A DNA stretch of 47,166 nucleotides from Candidatus Avisuccinivibrio pullicola (GTDB lineage: Bacteria; Pseudomonadota; Gammaproteobacteria; Enterobacterales; Succinivibrionaceae). This document shows, piece after piece, positions 10,098 to 18,726 of this stretch (its first letter is position 1; the number at the start of each line of letters is the position of its first letter). Made by a program: the position numbers and the translations under genes. The DNA is taken from contig DVOQ01000006.1 in NCBI GenBank assembly GCA_018713485.1, forward strand, positions 1-47,166, in the 5' to 3' direction. The notes below the pieces were generated by a model. It did not search any database. It worked only from the letters and a program-made list of their open reading frames with translations, and was not told the origin of the DNA.

Positions 10098-10352
10098 TCA
10101 GACAGGGGAAAAAACCTCCTCAAGGATCTGCCCGCAAGACCAGGGACAGTTTTCGGGAAACTCTAAAGAGGTTTCCCTGATCACCTGCATGATCGCCATG
10201 TTATACACATCCTCAAAGAAAGCCTGTTCCTGAAGCGTATGTTTAAGACTGGGTTTGCCTTAAGACAGCTTTTCACCATCATAGTAAAAATGTCCCGCGA
10301 AATCCGTGTAATAGCGCGGATGAATCCTGCGGACATTCTGAAAATGCCGCTC
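10098..10352 (-). pseudogene. Degenerate coding remnant of unknown family
   Basis: Read on the minus strand, this gives about 84 codons with protein-like composition (HFQNVRRIHPRYYTDFAGHF, then EQAFFEDVYNMAIMQVI and PENCPWSCGQILEEVF). It is bounded by TGA at both ends, broken by one in-frame TAA (10260-10262) and has no start codon. I do not recognise the family. It fits the tail of an old gene left next to an incoming toxin-antitoxin module. Confidence 0.35.
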
Positions 10353-10481
10353 TCAGTGTGGTATGTAATATACTAACGACAGAACTTGCTAGGATTGCCG
10401 GGGATCAGGCTCTTAAAATAGCTGTAAGAGTTGTCGCCCTGGACCCGTCGGAGCACGGCTTAAAAAACATCTTCGCCTGAA

Positions 10482-10505
10482 CCTCATAAGCTTTAGCTAA
10501 TGAGG
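10482..10505. repeat. IS-end-like hairpin
   Basis: Imperfect palindrome CCTCAT-A-AGCT-TT-AGCT-A-ATGAGG. It has the same layout as the left-end hairpin of the IS200/IS605 element at 42620-42641 (CCCAT-C-AGCT-GA-AGCT-A-ATGGG), including one mismatch at the same place. It may be a relic end or a palindromic unit related to that family; similarity by chance is possible. Confidence 0.4.
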
Positions 10506-10630
10506 ATGTCACCGACGATGTGAGACTCTGGGGAACGTTATGTCTCTAAGCTCAGGGTGCTCATACGCGATTGCCTTGCATCTGAAGATTAAGTAAAACA
10601 CCTGGATAAAGCAAAGCTTTCTGGAGGTAG

Positions 10631-10900
10631 ATGGAGATGAGTGAAAATCTGGCTAGAATTTCTGCGTCCGGTCAATTAACAGTTCCTGTGGCCATAAGAG
10701 AGTTACTGGGTTTGAAGTCCGGTGATAAAGTCCTGTTCCTTCAGAATCAGAAAGGGGAAGTGGTTGTCAGTAACGCTTCCGCAACTGCAATCAGGAAAGC
10801 TCAGGCTGCCTTTGCTGGTGCAGCCGCCGACATGGGGCTGACGGATGAGGAAGAAATTCAGGCACTTGTGAATCAGGTACGCTATGGACGGGAGAAGTAG
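10631..10900 (+). CDS. Antitoxin with SpoVT/AbrB (MazE/VapB-type) domain
   Basis: Product of 89 residues. Residues 6-50 form a swapped-hairpin AbrB fold (ARISASGQLTVPVAIRELLGLKSGDKVLFL), the DNA-binding part of many type II antitoxins; the C-terminal half (MGLTDEEEIQALVNQVRYGR) should wrap the toxin. ATG follows ctggaggtag. It lies directly before a PIN-domain gene with almost no gap, the standard antitoxin-first order, so the pair likely autoregulates its own promoter. Composition is AT-richer than the catabolic genes nearby, fitting a mobile module. Confidence 0.85.
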   Translation: MEMSENLARISASGQLTVPVAIRELLGLKSGDKVLFLQNQKGEVVVSNASATAIRKAQAAFAGAAADMGLTDEEEIQALVNQVRYGREK

Positions 10901-10901
10901 A

Positions 10902-11300
10902 GTGAGGATCCTGATAGATACCAACGTTTTGTTTTCAGCACTACTCTTTCCCCGATCAAAACCAGCTAAAGCCCTGCTCCATGTCGCTGAACACCATGAG
11001 ATTGTTCTATGCGATCTTAATATCTCAGAATTAATGCAGATTATTGGCCGTAAAGCCCCTCAATATCTCGCTGACGCTGAGGTAATGTTAGCCGAGATGT
11101 CATATGAGCTGATCCGTGCTGTGTATCATGCTGAAAAACTGATTCGGGACGCCAAAGATCAGCCCATCCTTAATGCAGCTATCGTGTCAGAGGTAGACAT
11201 TATATTAACCGGGGATAAGGATTTCCTTAGTCTGGGGATGGAGCGTCCCCAATGCATGACAGTGGCGCAGTTTCTCGCACAGGAGGGAATTGACAGTTAA
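10902..11300 (+). CDS. PIN-domain toxin (VapC-like ribonuclease)
   Basis: Metal-dependent endoribonuclease of the PIN fold, the toxin of a VapBC-like pair. The acidic residues are in place: D in RILIDTNVLFSALLFP, E in NISELMQII, D in RDAKDQPIL, and D in LTGDKDFLSL. I choose GTG at 10902 because GGAG lies 7 bases upstream, it starts one base after the antitoxin stop, and it gives the usual M-R-I-L-I-D-T-N start; an ATG at 10884 would overlap the antitoxin and add six residues. The closest type is the group annotated as putative toxin-antitoxin system toxin component, PIN family. Cellular target is unknown. Confidence 0.85.
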   Translation: MRILIDTNVLFSALLFPRSKPAKALLHVAEHHEIVLCDLNISELMQIIGRKAPQYLADAEVMLAEMSYELIRAVYHAEKLIRDAKDQPILNAAIVSEVDIILTGDKDFLSLGMERPQCMTVAQFLAQEGIDS

Positions 11301-11382
11301 CCCTGTCTGTGAAGCCCTTTATGCGCCATAGCAGCCTCGCAAATCAGTAAGAGCTCCTAAGGAGAGTCACATTCACTTTCCT

Positions 11383-12366
11383 TCATTGTAAATACGGCGC
11401 ATAGGTCATGATGTCCTCGCGCTGCTTTCTAAGGCTCTCCCGCGATTCTTTAAGGTCCAGCACGTAGGGCTTCTGAAAGTTGTAGGCCTCAATGCGCTTT
11501 AAGTACTCGGCATCGTGCGTGACGATCTCACGGCAGGCGGTGTTGAGCGTCTCAAGGATGTCAGAAGGCGTGCCCTTAGGCGCTAACAGCACGTAATACG
11601 TGGTCATGGCCAGGTTCTCCACCCCGCTCTCACGGGCGGTGGGAATATCGGGAGCGGCACTGAGACGCTCAGGCAGGAGCGTGCACAGCGAACGCAGCTG
11701 TCCGTCTGCAATGTAGGGCGATGCGAGAGAATAGGGCGCGATGGTGACGTCAATCCTGCCCTCAAGGAGCTCCTGGAGGCGGTGCGCCGCGTCGCCTCCG
11801 GCGTCCTTTAAGGCCAGCTCCGATCCCCTGTCAATCTGCAGGATAAGCCCCGCGATAAAGGAAGAACCGCCCATGGCGACACCCATCACGATGTCATGGG
11901 GTTTTTCATGAGAGGCCTTGATGAGGGAGCTGAGATCGGTATAGGGCGAGTCCGCCGGCACGAGAAGATTCTCACCGCTCTGCCTGCCAAAGACGCACAC
12001 CACCTCAAAGGCGTCATAGCCGAAATCGGAAAGTCCCGAGGCCTCGTTGGAGGCTAAGGCGAGGGAATTGGTGGCAAGGAGGTGGTAGCCGTCGTTAGGG
12101 GCCTCAAGGCATTGTCCCATGGCGAGGGAGCCGTTGGCACCGGGGAAGTTGGTGACGCTGACCTCACGGTTGAAGTGCTTCTTAAGCCCCGCGGCCAGAA
12201 GGCGCGTGTTGTAGTCGGTGTCACCCCCGATACTGTGCGAGCAGGTAAGATCAAGGGCGGCAGAAGGATAGACGGTTCCTGGCGCGCTGTCCTCTGCGGG
12301 GGCAGGGGAGGCGGTGAGGCCAAGACATAAGGCGGTGGCTAAAGAGAACAGCACGGGCAAACGCAT
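11383..12366 (-). CDS. TctC/Bug-family periplasmic binding protein (second copy)
   Basis: Extracytoplasmic solute receptor of a tripartite tricarboxylate transporter. The 327-residue product begins with a signal peptide (LFSLATALCLGLTASPAPA) at the ATG at 12366, chosen because AAAGGAAAG precedes it; the longer in-frame start gives an Arg/Lys-rich leader unlike the family. The Bug fold pattern is clear (GANGSLAMGQC, LAPKGTPSDIL, PTARESGVENLAM). It is a paralogue of the binding protein immediately upstream (12582-13553), sharing blocks such as EASGLSDFGYD, GVAMGGSSFIAGLI/GIAMGGSSFIAALI and RLSAAPDIPTA/RLPATPDIPTA. A terminator lies between them, so this last gene may be expressed at a lower level or from its own signals. 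Confidence 0.88.
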   Translation of the reverse strand: MRLPVLFSLATALCLGLTASPAPAEDSAPGTVYPSAALDLTCSHSIGGDTDYNTRLLAAGLKKHFNREVSVTNFPGANGSLAMGQCLEAPNDGYHLLATNSLALASNEASGLSDFGYDAFEVVCVFGRQSGENLLVPADSPYTDLSSLIKASHEKPHDIVMGVAMGGSSFIAGLILQIDRGSELALKDAGGDAAHRLQELLEGRIDVTIAPYSLASPYIADGQLRSLCTLLPERLSAAPDIPTARESGVENLAMTTYYVLLAPKGTPSDILETLNTACREIVTHDAEYLKRIEAYNFQKPYVLDLKESRESLRKQREDIMTYAPYLQ

Positions 12367-12496
12367 AGACTTTCCTTTAAGCAAACGTGTAAGTCGGACT
12401 AGCTTAACACGCAGACAGAAGAGAGGGGGCAGACAGGAAGGCTTTGTGTGAGCCAGAGCGCAAGGTAAGCGTTTTCTTAAGCGTTCTGCACAAAAA

Positions 12497-12523
12497 AGGG
12501 GTGAACGCTTAGCGCTCACCCCT
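12497..12523 (-). terminator. Terminator between the two tctC copies
   Basis: 12-bp stem with a G-U pair (AGGGGTGAGCGC/GCGTTCACCCCT on the minus strand) around loop TAA, followed on that strand by six T residues. It should end most transcripts after the first tctC. Confidence 0.85.
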
Positions 12524-12581
12524 CGGGGGGATATAAGTCACGCTCTAGGTGAACTGTGATTTATTAATTGAGTACACAGCC

Positions 12582-13553
12582 TTACTGTAAGTACTGCGAG
12601 TAGCTCATCATGTGCTCGCGCTGGGCCTTCAGCACCTCGATGGAGTCCTTGACGGATAAGGCATAGGGATCCTGGAAGTTGAAGGTCTTGATGGCCTCGG
12701 CGTACTCGGGATCGTTATTGACGATATCGAGGCAGGCGGCGTTGACCTTCTCTACGATGTCAGCCGGAGTGCCCTTAGGAGCAAGGATGACATAGAGGGT
12801 GTCGATGGTCAGGTTCTCCACACCGGATTCCACGGCCGTGGGGATATCGGGAGTGGCGGGCAGACGCTCGGACATTAAGGTGCACAGGGACTTGACCTTA
12901 CCGGACTCGATATACTCCTTGGCGAGGGTATAGGGAGCGATGGTGACGTCAATGTGACCGCCTAAGAGGGAGGTCATACGCTCGGCACCGTCACCGCCGG
13001 CATCGACCATTGCGAACTGAGCACCCTTGTCCATCTGCATGATGAGAGCAGCGATGAAGGAGGAACCGCCCATGGCGATACCTAAGGTGATGCTCTCGGG
13101 CTCGGCCTTGGTGGCGTCAATGAGTTCCTGCAGATTGCTGTAGGGAGCGTCGGCGCGCACTAAAAGGTTCTCACCGCACTGCTTACCGTAAACGCACACC
13201 ACCTCAAAGGAGTCATAACCGAAATCGGAAAGACCCGAGGCCTCGTTGGAGGCTAAGGACATGGCGTTGGTGGCGATTAAGGTATAGCCATTGGGGTTCT
13301 CGTCCTTGTACTGGGTAAGGGCGATAGAGCCGTTGGCACCGGTCACGTTGTTGACCACCACGCTCACGCCTAACTTCTTCTCGAGCATACGGGAGATGAG
13401 GCGGGCATTGTAGTCCGTGTCACCGCCGGCACCGTGTGAGCAGATCATGTTGATGGTCTGCGAGGGATAGGCGTCAGCAGCGTTAGCGGTGGCACCGGTG
13501 AGGCAGAGACCAACGGCGGCGGCCAGGGTCAGGACTTTGTTTAACATACGCAT
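12582..13553 (-). CDS. tctC: TctC/Bug-family periplasmic binding protein
   Basis: Solute receptor for the TctAB permease encoded directly upstream (24 bases away). The 323-residue product has a signal peptide (LTLAAAVGLCLTGATANAA) and Bug-family blocks: ICSHGAGGDTDYNARLI, VVNNVTGANGSIALTQY, LAPKGTPADIVEKVN. The start at 13553 follows taggag 8 bases upstream. Binding proteins are needed in excess over permease, and it is the last gene before a strong terminator. In this family the ligands are carboxylates bound mainly through water and backbone contacts, so substrate cannot be guessed from residues. Confidence 0.93.
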   Translation of the reverse strand: MRMLNKVLTLAAAVGLCLTGATANAADAYPSQTINMICSHGAGGDTDYNARLISRMLEKKLGVSVVVNNVTGANGSIALTQYKDENPNGYTLIATNAMSLASNEASGLSDFGYDSFEVVCVYGKQCGENLLVRADAPYSNLQELIDATKAEPESITLGIAMGGSSFIAALIMQMDKGAQFAMVDAGGDGAERMTSLLGGHIDVTIAPYTLAKEYIESGKVKSLCTLMSERLPATPDIPTAVESGVENLTIDTLYVILAPKGTPADIVEKVNAACLDIVNNDPEYAEAIKTFNFQDPYALSVKDSIEVLKAQREHMMSYSQYLQ

Positions 13554-13577
13554 AGCGTTACTCCTAAGTAAGATTGA

Positions 13578-15086
13578 TTATTCGTTTTCGGCAGCGGCGA
13601 GGGCAGCTGCTTCCTTTCTCTGACGGCGCAGAGAGAAAATCACTACCACCACGGTCACCACGAAGAAGATAATCGCGATGGGGTGCGTGAACACTCCCGA
13701 GGGATCAATCTGCGCGTGCTGCACGGCACGGCGGAAATTGAGCTCGAAAATGGGTCCTAAAATGAAGCCTAAGATCATCGGGACATGGGGGATCTTGGCC
13801 TTTAAGAGCACATAGCCCATGACGCCGAAGACCATCACCGACCACACGTCGAAGATACGGTTGGCGTTACCGATAGCACCGATAATGCACAGCACGATGA
13901 TGACGGGCATTAAGAGGTACTTCGGGACCTTGAGCACGCGGATGAAGACGCGGATACCGAAGAGCTCGATGAAGAGCATGGCCACGGCGGAGATGGCGAG
14001 GGCAAAGAAGATACCGAATACCTCAGGACCGGACTTGTCGAAGATGAGCGGGCCGGGGGCGATCTGATGGACCATGAGGCCGCCTAACAGCATGGCGGTG
14101 GCCGCGTCACCGGGGATACCTAAGGTCAGCATGGGGATGAGCGCGCCGCCGATACCGGCATTGTTAGCCGACTCGGAAGCGACCACGCCGTCCATGATAC
14201 CGGTACCGAACTTCTCGGGATGCTTGGACTGATTCTTGGCCGCGGTGTAGGCTAACATGCCGGAGATGGCACCGCCGATACCGGGCAGAATGCCGATCAC
14301 GATACCGATGGCGGAAGAGCGCAGCATGTTGAGCTTCTGGGAGAGGAACTCGGCCATGCTAAAGCCAAAGCCCTTGATGTGCACGTTGGTGTCCACCTTG
14401 GCGGTCATGGGCTTTCTCACGTCCTCGGCGGCCTTAATCACCTCGGTAATGGCGAAGAGGCCAATGAGGAGGGTTAAGAGCGAGAAGCCGGCATTGAGTT
14501 CCACGAAGCCGAAGGTAAAGCGCTTGGCCGAATCCACCGGGGCAAGTCCCACCGTGGCGAGCATCACGCCGATTAAGGCGCTGATTAAGCCCTTGACGAG
14601 ATCACGTCCGGTGAGCGAAATCACCAGCGACAGGGCGAATAAGGCCAGGGTGCAGTACTCATAGGGACCGAACTTAATGGCCACGGAGGCAAGTAAGGGA
14701 GCCACGAGAACGAGCACGATGAGACCTACGATGGTGCCGCAGAAGGAGAACACTACGCCCACGCCCAAAGCCTTGCCCGCCTCGCCTTTAGCGGCCATGG
14801 GGGCGCCGTCAAAGGTGGTGGCGATCGAGGAGGGAGTGCCCGGGATATTGAGCAAGATGGCCGCGATGAGACCTCCTGAGATACCGCCTACATAGAGCGC
14901 AATCAGCGTCGAGACACCCTGAATGGGGCTCATGGTGTAGGTCAGGGGCAGGAACATCACGATGGCCATGGTGGCGGTAAGGCCCGGCACGGAGCCGAAC
15001 ACGATGCCGATGAATACACCCACGAGGATGAAGAAGATCACCATGGGATCCATCACCAGCATGAGACCGGATAACACGTCTTCCAT
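13578..15086 (-). CDS. tctA: TctA large permease subunit of tripartite tricarboxylate transporter
   Basis: Integral membrane translocation subunit, 502 residues with about 12 hydrophobic helices. Family motifs are the glycine-rich VFIGIVFGSVPGLTATMAIVMFLPLTY near residue 30, its second copy IGIVIGILPGIGGAISGMLAYTAAK near residue 265, and MLTLGIPGDAATAMLLGGLMVHQIAPGPLIF. Such inverted-repeat glycine motifs mark TctA. It lies 11 bases downstream of tctB and upstream of tctC, the typical order. It imports the carboxylate delivered by TctC using an ion gradient. Confidence 0.96.
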   Translation of the reverse strand: MEDVLSGLMLVMDPMVIFFILVGVFIGIVFGSVPGLTATMAIVMFLPLTYTMSPIQGVSTLIALYVGGISGGLIAAILLNIPGTPSSIATTFDGAPMAAKGEAGKALGVGVVFSFCGTIVGLIVLVLVAPLLASVAIKFGPYEYCTLALFALSLVISLTGRDLVKGLISALIGVMLATVGLAPVDSAKRFTFGFVELNAGFSLLTLLIGLFAITEVIKAAEDVRKPMTAKVDTNVHIKGFGFSMAEFLSQKLNMLRSSAIGIVIGILPGIGGAISGMLAYTAAKNQSKHPEKFGTGIMDGVVASESANNAGIGGALIPMLTLGIPGDAATAMLLGGLMVHQIAPGPLIFDKSGPEVFGIFFALAISAVAMLFIELFGIRVFIRVLKVPKYLLMPVIIVLCIIGAIGNANRIFDVWSVMVFGVMGYVLLKAKIPHVPMILGFILGPIFELNFRRAVQHAQIDPSGVFTHPIAIIFFVVTVVVVIFSLRRQRKEAAALAAAENE

Positions 15087-15097
15087 GTCTTAATCTC

Positions 15098-15589
15098 CTA
15101 TTCAAAGATCTTGCCGACGGGCAGCAGCACTGCCAGCCAGTACACGAAGACCGCATACGTCGCCACCGAGCACACTACGGCAATGACAGCTGCCTTGACG
15201 TAGGAGCGGTGTTCCTTATCCATCAGAATGAGGGTCTGGAAGAAGATGTACACGATACTGGAAATAATAAAGCCTAAGGGCACCATCATCGCGGCATAAG
15301 CGAAAAGCGCCACGAAGGTCAGCAGCACCTCGGAATTGGCCTTGCACCACTCTCCTAAGGAGAAGGAACCCTGACCGTCTTTCGTGCTCTTGGGCGCACG
15401 CAGACCACGCAGGATAAGCGCACCGGCAAGGAGCAGCATGCACACCGCCCAGATCTTGGGCATGGTGGTCGAATTGACCACGGACTTGCCCATGGCGGCG
15501 AACACGCGGATCGAGAAAGACTGCCAGAGGTACCAGAGAGCGAACACGGCAAGCACGATACCCGTGATGAGATCGTTGCGTTTGTTCAT
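15098..15589 (-). CDS. tctB: TctB small permease subunit
   Basis: Small membrane subunit of the TTT transporter, 163 residues with four hydrophobic helices (TGIVLAVFALWYLWQSF, PKIWAVCMLLLAGALIL, VLLTFVALFAYAAMMVPLGF, AAVIAVVCSVATYAVFVYWLA). TctB proteins are poorly conserved; the call rests on helix layout and on position directly before tctA. Start ATG with AGGATCCT upstream. Confidence 0.9.
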   Translation of the reverse strand: MNKRNDLITGIVLAVFALWYLWQSFSIRVFAAMGKSVVNSTTMPKIWAVCMLLLAGALILRGLRAPKSTKDGQGSFSLGEWCKANSEVLLTFVALFAYAAMMVPLGFIISSIVYIFFQTLILMDKEHRSYVKAAVIAVVCSVATYAVFVYWLAVLLPVGKIFE

Positions 15590-15634
15590 ATCAGGATCCT
15601 CAAGTTGTTAAGTTAAAAGTTCCGGGTTTAATGT

Positions 15635-15656
15635 CTCCCGCCATTTCTGGCGGGAG
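15635..15656. other. Hairpin between the alcohol dehydrogenase and tctB genes
   Basis: Perfect 8-bp stem CTCCCGCC/GGCGGGAG with a 6-base loop inside the long operon. A T-run (AGTTTTT) follows only on the plus strand, so on the operon strand it is not a terminator; it more likely protects or separates mRNA segments upstream of the transporter genes. Confidence 0.55.
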
Positions 15657-15661
15657 AGTTT

Positions 15662-16822
15662 TTAGGCATTGTCCTGAATGAGACGCGTGTAGATACGACG
15701 CATATCATCATGGCTTAAGGCCTTGGGGTTGTTGTTTAAAAGGCGCGTGACCTTGGCACCGGCCTCGACTAACTCGTCGACCACGTCAAGGGTGATCCCC
15801 TTCTCCTTCAGATCACAGTGAATGTGAAGGAAGGCATTGAGATCGTAGAGTTCCTTAACGAGCATTTCCGCCACGGCCTCAGGGCTCTTGCCCGCCACGT
15901 CAAGTCCCATGGCACGGGCGATGTCCCCGTAGCGCTCGAGGCAGCAGGGGGCGTTCTCTTCCATGACATAGGGCATGAGAATGGCGTTGGAGAGACCATG
16001 GGGGATGTGGTAGCGGCCGCCTAACGGATAGGAGAGGGCGTGAATGCCCACGGTGCTCGAGGCCGCGATCGCCATGCCGCCGTAGGAGGAAGCTAAGAGC
16101 ATGTCGGCGCGGGCGGCGAGATCCGTTCCGTCCGTGTAGGCCTTACGCAGGCTGCGGGCGACGAGGGTGATGCCGCGCAGCGCGAAGGTGTCGCTTAACG
16201 GGCAGGCCTTCTTGGAGATATAGCACTCCATGAGGTGGCACAGCGCGTCAATACCGGTGTTGGCGGTAATGAAGTTAGGTAAGCCCACGGTGAGCTTCGC
16301 GTCGAGGATGGCCTCGTCGGCGACCATGAGATCGGAGACGATACCCACCTTGAGGTTGAGCTCGGGAACTAACACGATGGCGTTAGGCGTGGCCTCGGAA
16401 CCGGTACCGGCCGTGGTCGGAACCATGATGAGCGGTACCTTGCGGGAGGCGGGACGCTTGCCGTCGAGCAGATCCTGCACGTTAAGGCCGTTGCCTAACA
16501 TGAGGGCGATGAGCTTGGCCGTATCCATGGCCGAACCGCCGCCGATGGCGAGGACGAGATCGGTCTCGAACTTCTCGGCGCGGTCAAAAATGGCCTGCAC
16601 TTCGCTCTGCTTGGGCTCCGGGGGCACGTCGTTGATGAGGTGCACGGACAGTCCGGCCTTCTCTAAACGCGCCTGCGGATCAGCGGTAAGACCTGCCTTG
16701 AACACGCCGGCGTCAGTGACGAGGAGGACGCGGGAGGCCCCGTAGGCCTTCACTTCCCCGACGATATTCTCAAGGGAACCGGCTCCCTCGACCACTCTTC
16801 TAATCTGACCGATTGCGGACAT
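15662..16822 (-). CDS. Iron-containing (type III) alcohol dehydrogenase
   Basis: NAD(P)-dependent oxidoreductase of 386 residues from the iron-activated family. Seen: LVLAIGGGSAMDTAKLIA and VPTTAGTGSEATPNAIV in the nucleotide domain, then the metal-binding region INTGIDALCHLMECYIS-like (NTGIDALCHLMECY) and SYPLGGRYHIPHGLSNAILMPYVME with the conserved His residues. Members oxidise alcohols or hydroxyacids or reduce aldehydes, including lactaldehyde and 4-hydroxybutyrate. In this operon it may act on a hydroxyacid or aldehyde from the imported substrate. Start ATG has taggag 7 bases upstream. Confidence 0.93.
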   Translation of the reverse strand: MSAIGQIRRVVEGAGSLENIVGEVKAYGASRVLLVTDAGVFKAGLTADPQARLEKAGLSVHLINDVPPEPKQSEVQAIFDRAEKFETDLVLAIGGGSAMDTAKLIALMLGNGLNVQDLLDGKRPASRKVPLIMVPTTAGTGSEATPNAIVLVPELNLKVGIVSDLMVADEAILDAKLTVGLPNFITANTGIDALCHLMECYISKKACPLSDTFALRGITLVARSLRKAYTDGTDLAARADMLLASSYGGMAIAASSTVGIHALSYPLGGRYHIPHGLSNAILMPYVMEENAPCCLERYGDIARAMGLDVAGKSPEAVAEMLVKELYDLNAFLHIHCDLKEKGITLDVVDELVEAGAKVTRLLNNNPKALSHDDMRRIYTRLIQDNA

Positions 16823-16831
16823 GGCGCTCTC

Positions 16832-17806
16832 CTAATTCCAGCGCGGGTGCTTGTAGGCATCCGGATTGCAGACCTTGGGCCACTTCTCGCCCTTTAAGAT
16901 GGCTACCACGCCCTCGGCCGCCGCGGTAGCGACGTTGGAGGCCGCTTCCTTAGTCTGGCCCGCCATGTGCGGGTAGACGATGACGTTATCGAGGGTGAGG
17001 AGGGGATCATCGGGGGTTAAGGGCTCGTGATCGAAGACGTCGAGGCAGCAGGCCATGATCTCGTGCTGCTCCAGGGCCTCCTTTAAGTCCTTCTCGTTGA
17101 TGATGCCGCCACGGGCGCAGTTGACGAGAATGGCGGTGTTCTTCATGCGCTTTAACTCGTCTTTGGCGATGAGATTGCGGGTCTCATTGGTTAAGGGCAC
17201 GTGCAGGGAGATGACGTCCGCGTTCTCGATGATGGGATCGATGGTCTCGCAGTAGGCATAGCCCTTCTCCTCCACGACTTCCTTCTTCACGAAGGGATCG
17301 TAGACCATGACCTTCATGCCGATGGCCTCGCATAAGGAGGCGAGAATGCCGCCGATGTGACCGTAGCCGATGAGGCCTAAGGTCTTGCCGTAGAGCTCAT
17401 AGGCCTTGTACTCGCTGCGCATGGCCCAGTTGCCCTTGCGCAGTTCACGATCGGCCCTGACCATGTCCTTGGCTGCCGTCAGCATCATGGTGAAGGCGCA
17501 CTCGGCCACGGAGCGGGTGTTGGCGCCCGGTGCAATCACCACCGGAATGCCTAACTCGGTGGCGGCCTTGACGTCCACGTTGTCCACGCCGACGCCCGGG
17601 CGGGCGATCACCTTGAGGTTGGGGCACGCTTCCATGGTGACGCGGTCAATGTGACCGATGCGTATGATGAGGGCGTCCGCGTCCTTCACGTAAGGCAGAT
17701 ACTCAGCGGGAGTACCGCCGTTAGACACCGCGCTTTCGAGACCGGCGGCGTTTAACACCGCCATGCCGTCCTTGTGTAAGGGCTGCGTGATAATCACTTT
17801 AGCCAT
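16832..17806 (-). CDS. D-isomer-specific 2-hydroxyacid dehydrogenase (SerA-like)
   Basis: NAD-dependent dehydrogenase of 324 residues. Seen: [18 protein letters not shown], the Rossmann glycines [11 protein letters not shown], the catalytic Arg in [13 protein letters not shown], Glu in [11 protein letters not shown] and His in [11 protein letters not shown]. It lacks the ACT domain of full-length SerA, so it is probably a catabolic hydroxyacid dehydrogenase rather than the serine-pathway enzyme. The start is the ATG at 17806 ([10 protein letters not shown]), with taggag upstream; an in-frame ATG at 17875 would overlap the previous gene and gives a Ser-rich leader. Substrate not readable. Confidence 0.92.
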   Translation of the reverse strand: MAKVIITQPLHKDGMAVLNAAGLESAVSNGGTPAEYLPYVKDADALIIRIGHIDRVTMEACPNLKVIARPGVGVDNVDVKAATELGIPVVIAPGANTRSVAECAFTMMLTAAKDMVRADRELRKGNWAMRSEYKAYELYGKTLGLIGYGHIGGILASLCEAIGMKVMVYDPFVKKEVVEEKGYAYCETIDPIIENADVISLHVPLTNETRNLIAKDELKRMKNTAILVNCARGGIINEKDLKEALEQHEIMACCLDVFDHEPLTPDDPLLTLDNVIVYPHMAGQTKEAASNVATAAAEGVVAILKGEKWPKVCNPDAYKHPRWN

Positions 17807-17816
17807 GGGTTTACTC

Positions 17817-18698
17817 CTACTTGTAGAGCTTGAAGACTTCGAGGAGAGCGTCGTCAATGGCCTTGTTCTCGACATTGGCCGGAGCGCGGGCGGGGCCTAC
17901 CTTGTAGCCTAACAGCTGCGCGGCACGCTTCACGACGGAGTTGGGATTGCCCATCTGCATGACGTTGCGGAAGGGACGGATCTTCTTCTGCGCCTCGTTG
18001 GCTTCCTCAAACTTGCCTTCCTTCCACAGGTTGTAGATGGAGGTCATAAGCTCGGGGAAGACGTTGGAGCAGCCGGAGATGGCACCGGCGCCGCCGGCCA
18101 TTAAGGTCCAGAGGATGAGGGAGTCGGAACCGGCTAAGACGGAGAGACGCGGATCGGTGTTCTCAATGTACTTGAGCATGGCGTCGAAGTTGCCGGAGCT
18201 GTCCTTGATGCCGATGATGTTCTCAAACTGGGCTAACTTCTTGACCGTGGTATAGGCGATGTTGTTGCCGGTACGGGCCGGAATGTTGTAGAGCAGCACG
18301 GGTAAGTCGGTGCACTCGGCCACGGCCTTGTAGTGACGGAAGAGATCGTCCTGGGAGAGGGCGGTGAAGTAGGGGGTGATGACCGAGAGGCAGTCCACGC
18401 CGCCTAAGGCTTCCACCTTCTTAGTTAACTCCACGGTCTCCTTGGTGGTCACGCAGCCGGTGCCGGCGTACACGGGGACGCGGCCGTCCACCGCGGCGAC
18501 GGCGGTCTTGATGATCTCCAGCTTCTCTTCCTGCGAGAAGGCATAGAACTCACCGTTGGTGCCTAAGGCGAAAATGCCGTGGACACCGCTCCTGATGAGG
18601 TGATCGATAAAATCGCCGTAAGCCTGGGCGTCGAAGTTCTCGTGCTCGTCGAGGGCGGTCAGGACGGGGGTGATCACACCATAGGGTTTAAAAGCCAT
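17817..18698 (-). CDS. DapA/NAL-family class I aldolase (dihydrodipicolinate synthase-like)
   Basis: Schiff-base lyase or synthase with a TIM barrel, 293 residues. The signature GTNGEFYAFSQEEKLEI replaces the GTTGES of true DapA; the catalytic Tyr is in LLYNIPARTGNNI and the Schiff-base Lys in IIGIKDSSGNFD. The family covers DapA, sialic acid lyase and 2-keto-3-deoxy sugar acid aldolases or dehydratases. Being inside a catabolic operon (18 bases or fewer from its neighbours) and lacking the DapA GTTGES form, it more likely cleaves or dehydrates a keto-deoxy acid than makes lysine precursor. AAGGAG precedes the ATG. Confidence 0.92.
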   Translation of the reverse strand: MAFKPYGVITPVLTALDEHENFDAQAYGDFIDHLIRSGVHGIFALGTNGEFYAFSQEEKLEIIKTAVAAVDGRVPVYAGTGCVTTKETVELTKKVEALGGVDCLSVITPYFTALSQDDLFRHYKAVAECTDLPVLLYNIPARTGNNIAYTTVKKLAQFENIIGIKDSSGNFDAMLKYIENTDPRLSVLAGSDSLILWTLMAGGAGAISGCSNVFPELMTSIYNLWKEGKFEEANEAQKKIRPFRNVMQMGNPNSVVKRAAQLLGYKVGPARAPANVENKAIDDALLEVFKLYK

Positions 18699-18726
18699 TT
18701 TGATAACTCCTTAAATGAAATTCTTA

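Larger units (their letters stand above)
9912..10630. other. Decayed intergenic region before the toxin-antitoxin pair
   Basis: No intact gene. It contains a degenerate minus-strand coding fragment (10098-10352) and a hairpin (10482-10505) resembling the left end of the IS element at 42.6 kb. The rest shows nothing recognisable. The 10510-10630 part leads into the antitoxin gene and ends in a usable Shine-Dalgarno (ctggagg). Confidence 0.5.

Noticed and set aside
10030-10233. 67-codon plus-strand frame
   Set aside because: Random-like composition; the minus-strand remnant in the same place looks more protein-like.
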